Source of the DNA: Caldilinea sp. CFX5
GTDB lineage: Bacteria; Chloroflexota; Anaerolineae; Caldilineales; Caldilineaceae
Reading direction: 5' to 3'
Length of the DNA: 15,104 nucleotides
Assembly (NCBI GenBank): GCA_021405325.1
Contig: QWII01000161.1
Location: forward strand, 1 to 15,104
The first letter of the stretch is position 1. The number at the start of each line of letters is the position of its first letter. A program made the translations under genes and the position numbers. Positions 13,961 to 15,104 of the stretch are shown here, in pieces. The notes beneath the pieces were generated by a model, which was given only the letters and a program-made list of their open reading frames with translations, was not told where the DNA came from and searched no databases.

Positions 13961-14665
13961 CTAGAATGAAACTTGCTGGGCTGCGCCGGCCAACGCTAAG
14001 GGTTGATAGCTCTGGGCCTGCCCTTCTTTCACTTTGACGCGTCGGCTGAGAATGGCGGTTGTCTGTATGGCGCTTTCCCGGCACTCTTGCGGCAGATGGA
14101 TCACGGGGACAAGTAGCGTTAACGTCGCAAACGCACGGCTTTCGGGCAGCACGATGCTCACCATCTGCCCCAGTTGGCTCTCTTCAACGACAATCTCTTC
14201 GCCGCGGAAGTGCAAGGTTTCGACGCCATCGTTGTAGGTGAACTGCGGCATCCCGGTGATGCTGGTGGTGGCGTAGGTGATCTGGGTCTGGTAGCCTTGC
14301 AGGGTAAAGAGATTGGGTTGAATCAGCGCACCCGGATCTGCTACATGGAGCAGGGCTTCCTTGACGTTGAGCGAAGCGTGGATCCGCACGCCCTTGATAC
14401 CGGCGGCCGGCACTTCGGTTCGGGTACGAATGGGAGTGATGACTTTGGTCACGATGTCCGGCGGCGGCGTAGCGACAAAATCAAAATCATAAATGCCATC
14501 GGGCGGCGCCTGGACATAGGTGTACGGAACCAGTTGGGGATTGCTCCACCCCGGTGACGGGACGGTCCCCAAGACCGTAATGCGTAGTTTGGCCGGAAAG
14601 CTTTCCAGTAGGGCAAGGTGGATCTCGGTGATCTCCAAGATAGGTTGGGTGGATGGGGTTTTCAT
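13961..14665 (-). CDS. unrecognised 234-aa protein, first gene of block B
   Basis: I cannot assign a function. The protein looks soluble and mostly beta. It has an N-terminal stretch with ITVLGTVPSPGWSNPQLVPY and GIYDFDFVATPPPDIV, then a second half with ITGMPQFTYNDG, LHFRGEEI and SIVLPESRAFATLTLLVP. I recall similar N-terminal motifs (GTVPxPGW...YDFDFVA) in uncharacterised bacterial proteins. No signal peptide or membrane helix is seen, so it is probably cytoplasmic. ATG 14665 has AAGGAG 6 bases upstream; the frame extends to 14701 but that start has no ribosome site as good. The lipoprotein gene follows after 41 bases. As the promoter-proximal gene of block B it may be important to the system. 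Confidence 0.82.
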   Translation of the reverse strand: MKTPSTQPILEITEIHLALLESFPAKLRITVLGTVPSPGWSNPQLVPYTYVQAPPDGIYDFDFVATPPPDIVTKVITPIRTRTEVPAAGIKGVRIHASLNVKEALLHVADPGALIQPNLFTLQGYQTQITYATTSITGMPQFTYNDGVETLHFRGEEIVVEESQLGQMVSIVLPESRAFATLTLLVPVIHLPQECRESAIQTTAILSRRVKVKEGQAQSYQPLALAGAAQQVSF

Positions 14666-14797
14666 GAGTAACTCCTTTTTAAGCGTCGAAAAACGTTGCA
14701 TCCGATTCTTTCCTTTCTTTTCACTGCACGGTAAACGGTAACATCATGCCTAACTTACTTTGGGCATCCATCCGTCATTGCTCCGCTTGCTGGGTGC

Positions 14798-14868
14798 AGC
14801 ATAGCAAGGGCGAGTCGACAAACTATCGACAAAGTGGTCAGCAAAGCAGTTAACAAACAGCAAAATTG
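14798..14868 (-). promoter_or_regulatory. block B promoter with the same operator layout as block A
   Basis: TCGACAA-like units on the plus strand start at 14815, 14826, 14838 (TCAGCAA) and 14850 (TTAACAA), giving steps of 11, 12 and 12, identical to the array at 2601-2641. AAAATTG lies 47 bases from the first unit in both. On the minus strand an extended -10 (TGC then TATGCT, 14803-14798) stands 12 bases after TTGTCG, as in block A. An extra TTGTCGATAG in the opposite direction lies at 14879-14888. Two units keep the full heptamer and two have diverged. Confidence 0.7.
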
Positions 14869-14977
14869 CGCTGAGTTTTTGTCGATAGCGCAAGCTGGAC
14901 CGTAGTAAAGACTCATGAACGTTACGAAAATAAAGCGGTAACTGTAGGTCATCGCCGCCGGCGTGACAAGTTCCAAG

Positions 14978-15065
14978 GATTACCGAAACCATTAGCTACC
15001 CTTCATTAGTCTTTGGGCTGGCCGGGAGAAAGACTAATGGGAGTTAGGAATTTGTTTCGGTAATC
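14978..15065. repeat. symmetrical nested palindrome
   Basis: The outer arms are GATTACCGAAAC (14978-14989) and GTTTCGGTAATC (15054-15065). The inner arms are CATTAGTCTTT (15004-15014) and AAAGACTAATG (15029-15039). Both pairs are perfect. The unpaired stretches are 14 bases on each side and 14 bases in the centre, so the whole 88-base element is symmetrical. It lies upstream of the block B promoter, in the gene-free stretch 14666-15104 where no credible coding sequence was found. It may be a mobile miniature element or a structured site or RNA. Confidence 0.75.
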
Positions 15066-15069
15066 GTAG

Positions 15070-15088
15070 GTGCGGTTTGTAACCGCAC
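15070..15088. repeat. short perfect hairpin next to the nested palindrome
   Basis: GTGCGGTT (15070-15077), loop TGT and AACCGCAC (15081-15088) form a perfect 8-bp stem. It starts 5 bases after the 88-base palindrome and could belong to the same interspersed element, which may continue past the window edge. No T-run follows, so terminator function is not supported. Confidence 0.5.
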
Positions 15089-15104
15089 GGTTCCCAGGGA
15101 GCAA

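Noticed and set aside
14750..14992. 80-codon minus-strand frame upstream of block B
   Set aside because: It runs through the direct-repeat array and -10 region, has no ribosome site, and its composition is not protein-like.

Overview
The window looks like chromosomal DNA of a Chloroflexota bacterium (Caldilinea/Anaerolineae-like). This is inferred from the moderately high G+C, the many Chloroflexota-style proteins (an FHA-FHA-ABC fusion, a membrane Ser/Thr kinase, a small protein of the GEIEHIQSG type) and the GC-rich intergenic palindromes. No RNA gene, CRISPR array, transposase or phage gene was seen. Every gene I can support is on the minus strand, so transcription runs from right to left.

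There are three transcription blocks. Block B (promoter near 14798-14868, genes 14665 to 5199) encodes an unrecognised 234-aa protein, a cupredoxin lipoprotein, an ABCG-type transporter with two FHA domains, a transmembrane Ser/Thr kinase, and a patatin-type esterase with cyclic-nucleotide-binding-like domains. The last three are spaced by 3 and 6 bases and are probably translationally coupled. The middle block (4987 to 2773) holds a short-chain dehydrogenase and an aminoglycoside-phosphotransferase-fold kinase gene split by one in-frame TGA. It ends at a clear intrinsic terminator (2698-2730). Block A (promoter near 2584-2641, genes 2527 to 133) encodes a 70-aa protein, a membrane protein, a globin, a cupin and a dimeric alpha-beta-barrel (ABM-like) protein.

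Two observations link these parts. First, the promoters of blocks A and B carry the same regulatory layout: TTGTCGA-like direct repeats at matching 11/12/12-base steps, a conserved AAAATTG at the same offset, and an extended -10 at the same distance. The two operons therefore look like one regulon. Second, the extracytoplasmic part of the kinase and the lipoprotein share a two-part module, a beta domain resembling the anti-sigma-K C-terminal domain plus a helical [13 protein letters not shown] domain with Asp-rich loops. I do not recognise the helical domain as a named family.

A reasonable hypothesis is an envelope signalling unit. The lipoprotein and kinase would sense the same extracytoplasmic condition, the kinase would phosphorylate partners read by the transporter's FHA domain, and a lipid esterase plus a haem/cupin/ABM set would be co-regulated. 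The sequence supports the gene content, the shared module and the shared promoter layout. The signalling logic is inference.

The intergenic regions also hold several strong palindromes (71-111, 5167-5199, 12149-12326, 14978-15065, 15070-15088) and a 15-base in-frame tandem repeat in the transporter gene.
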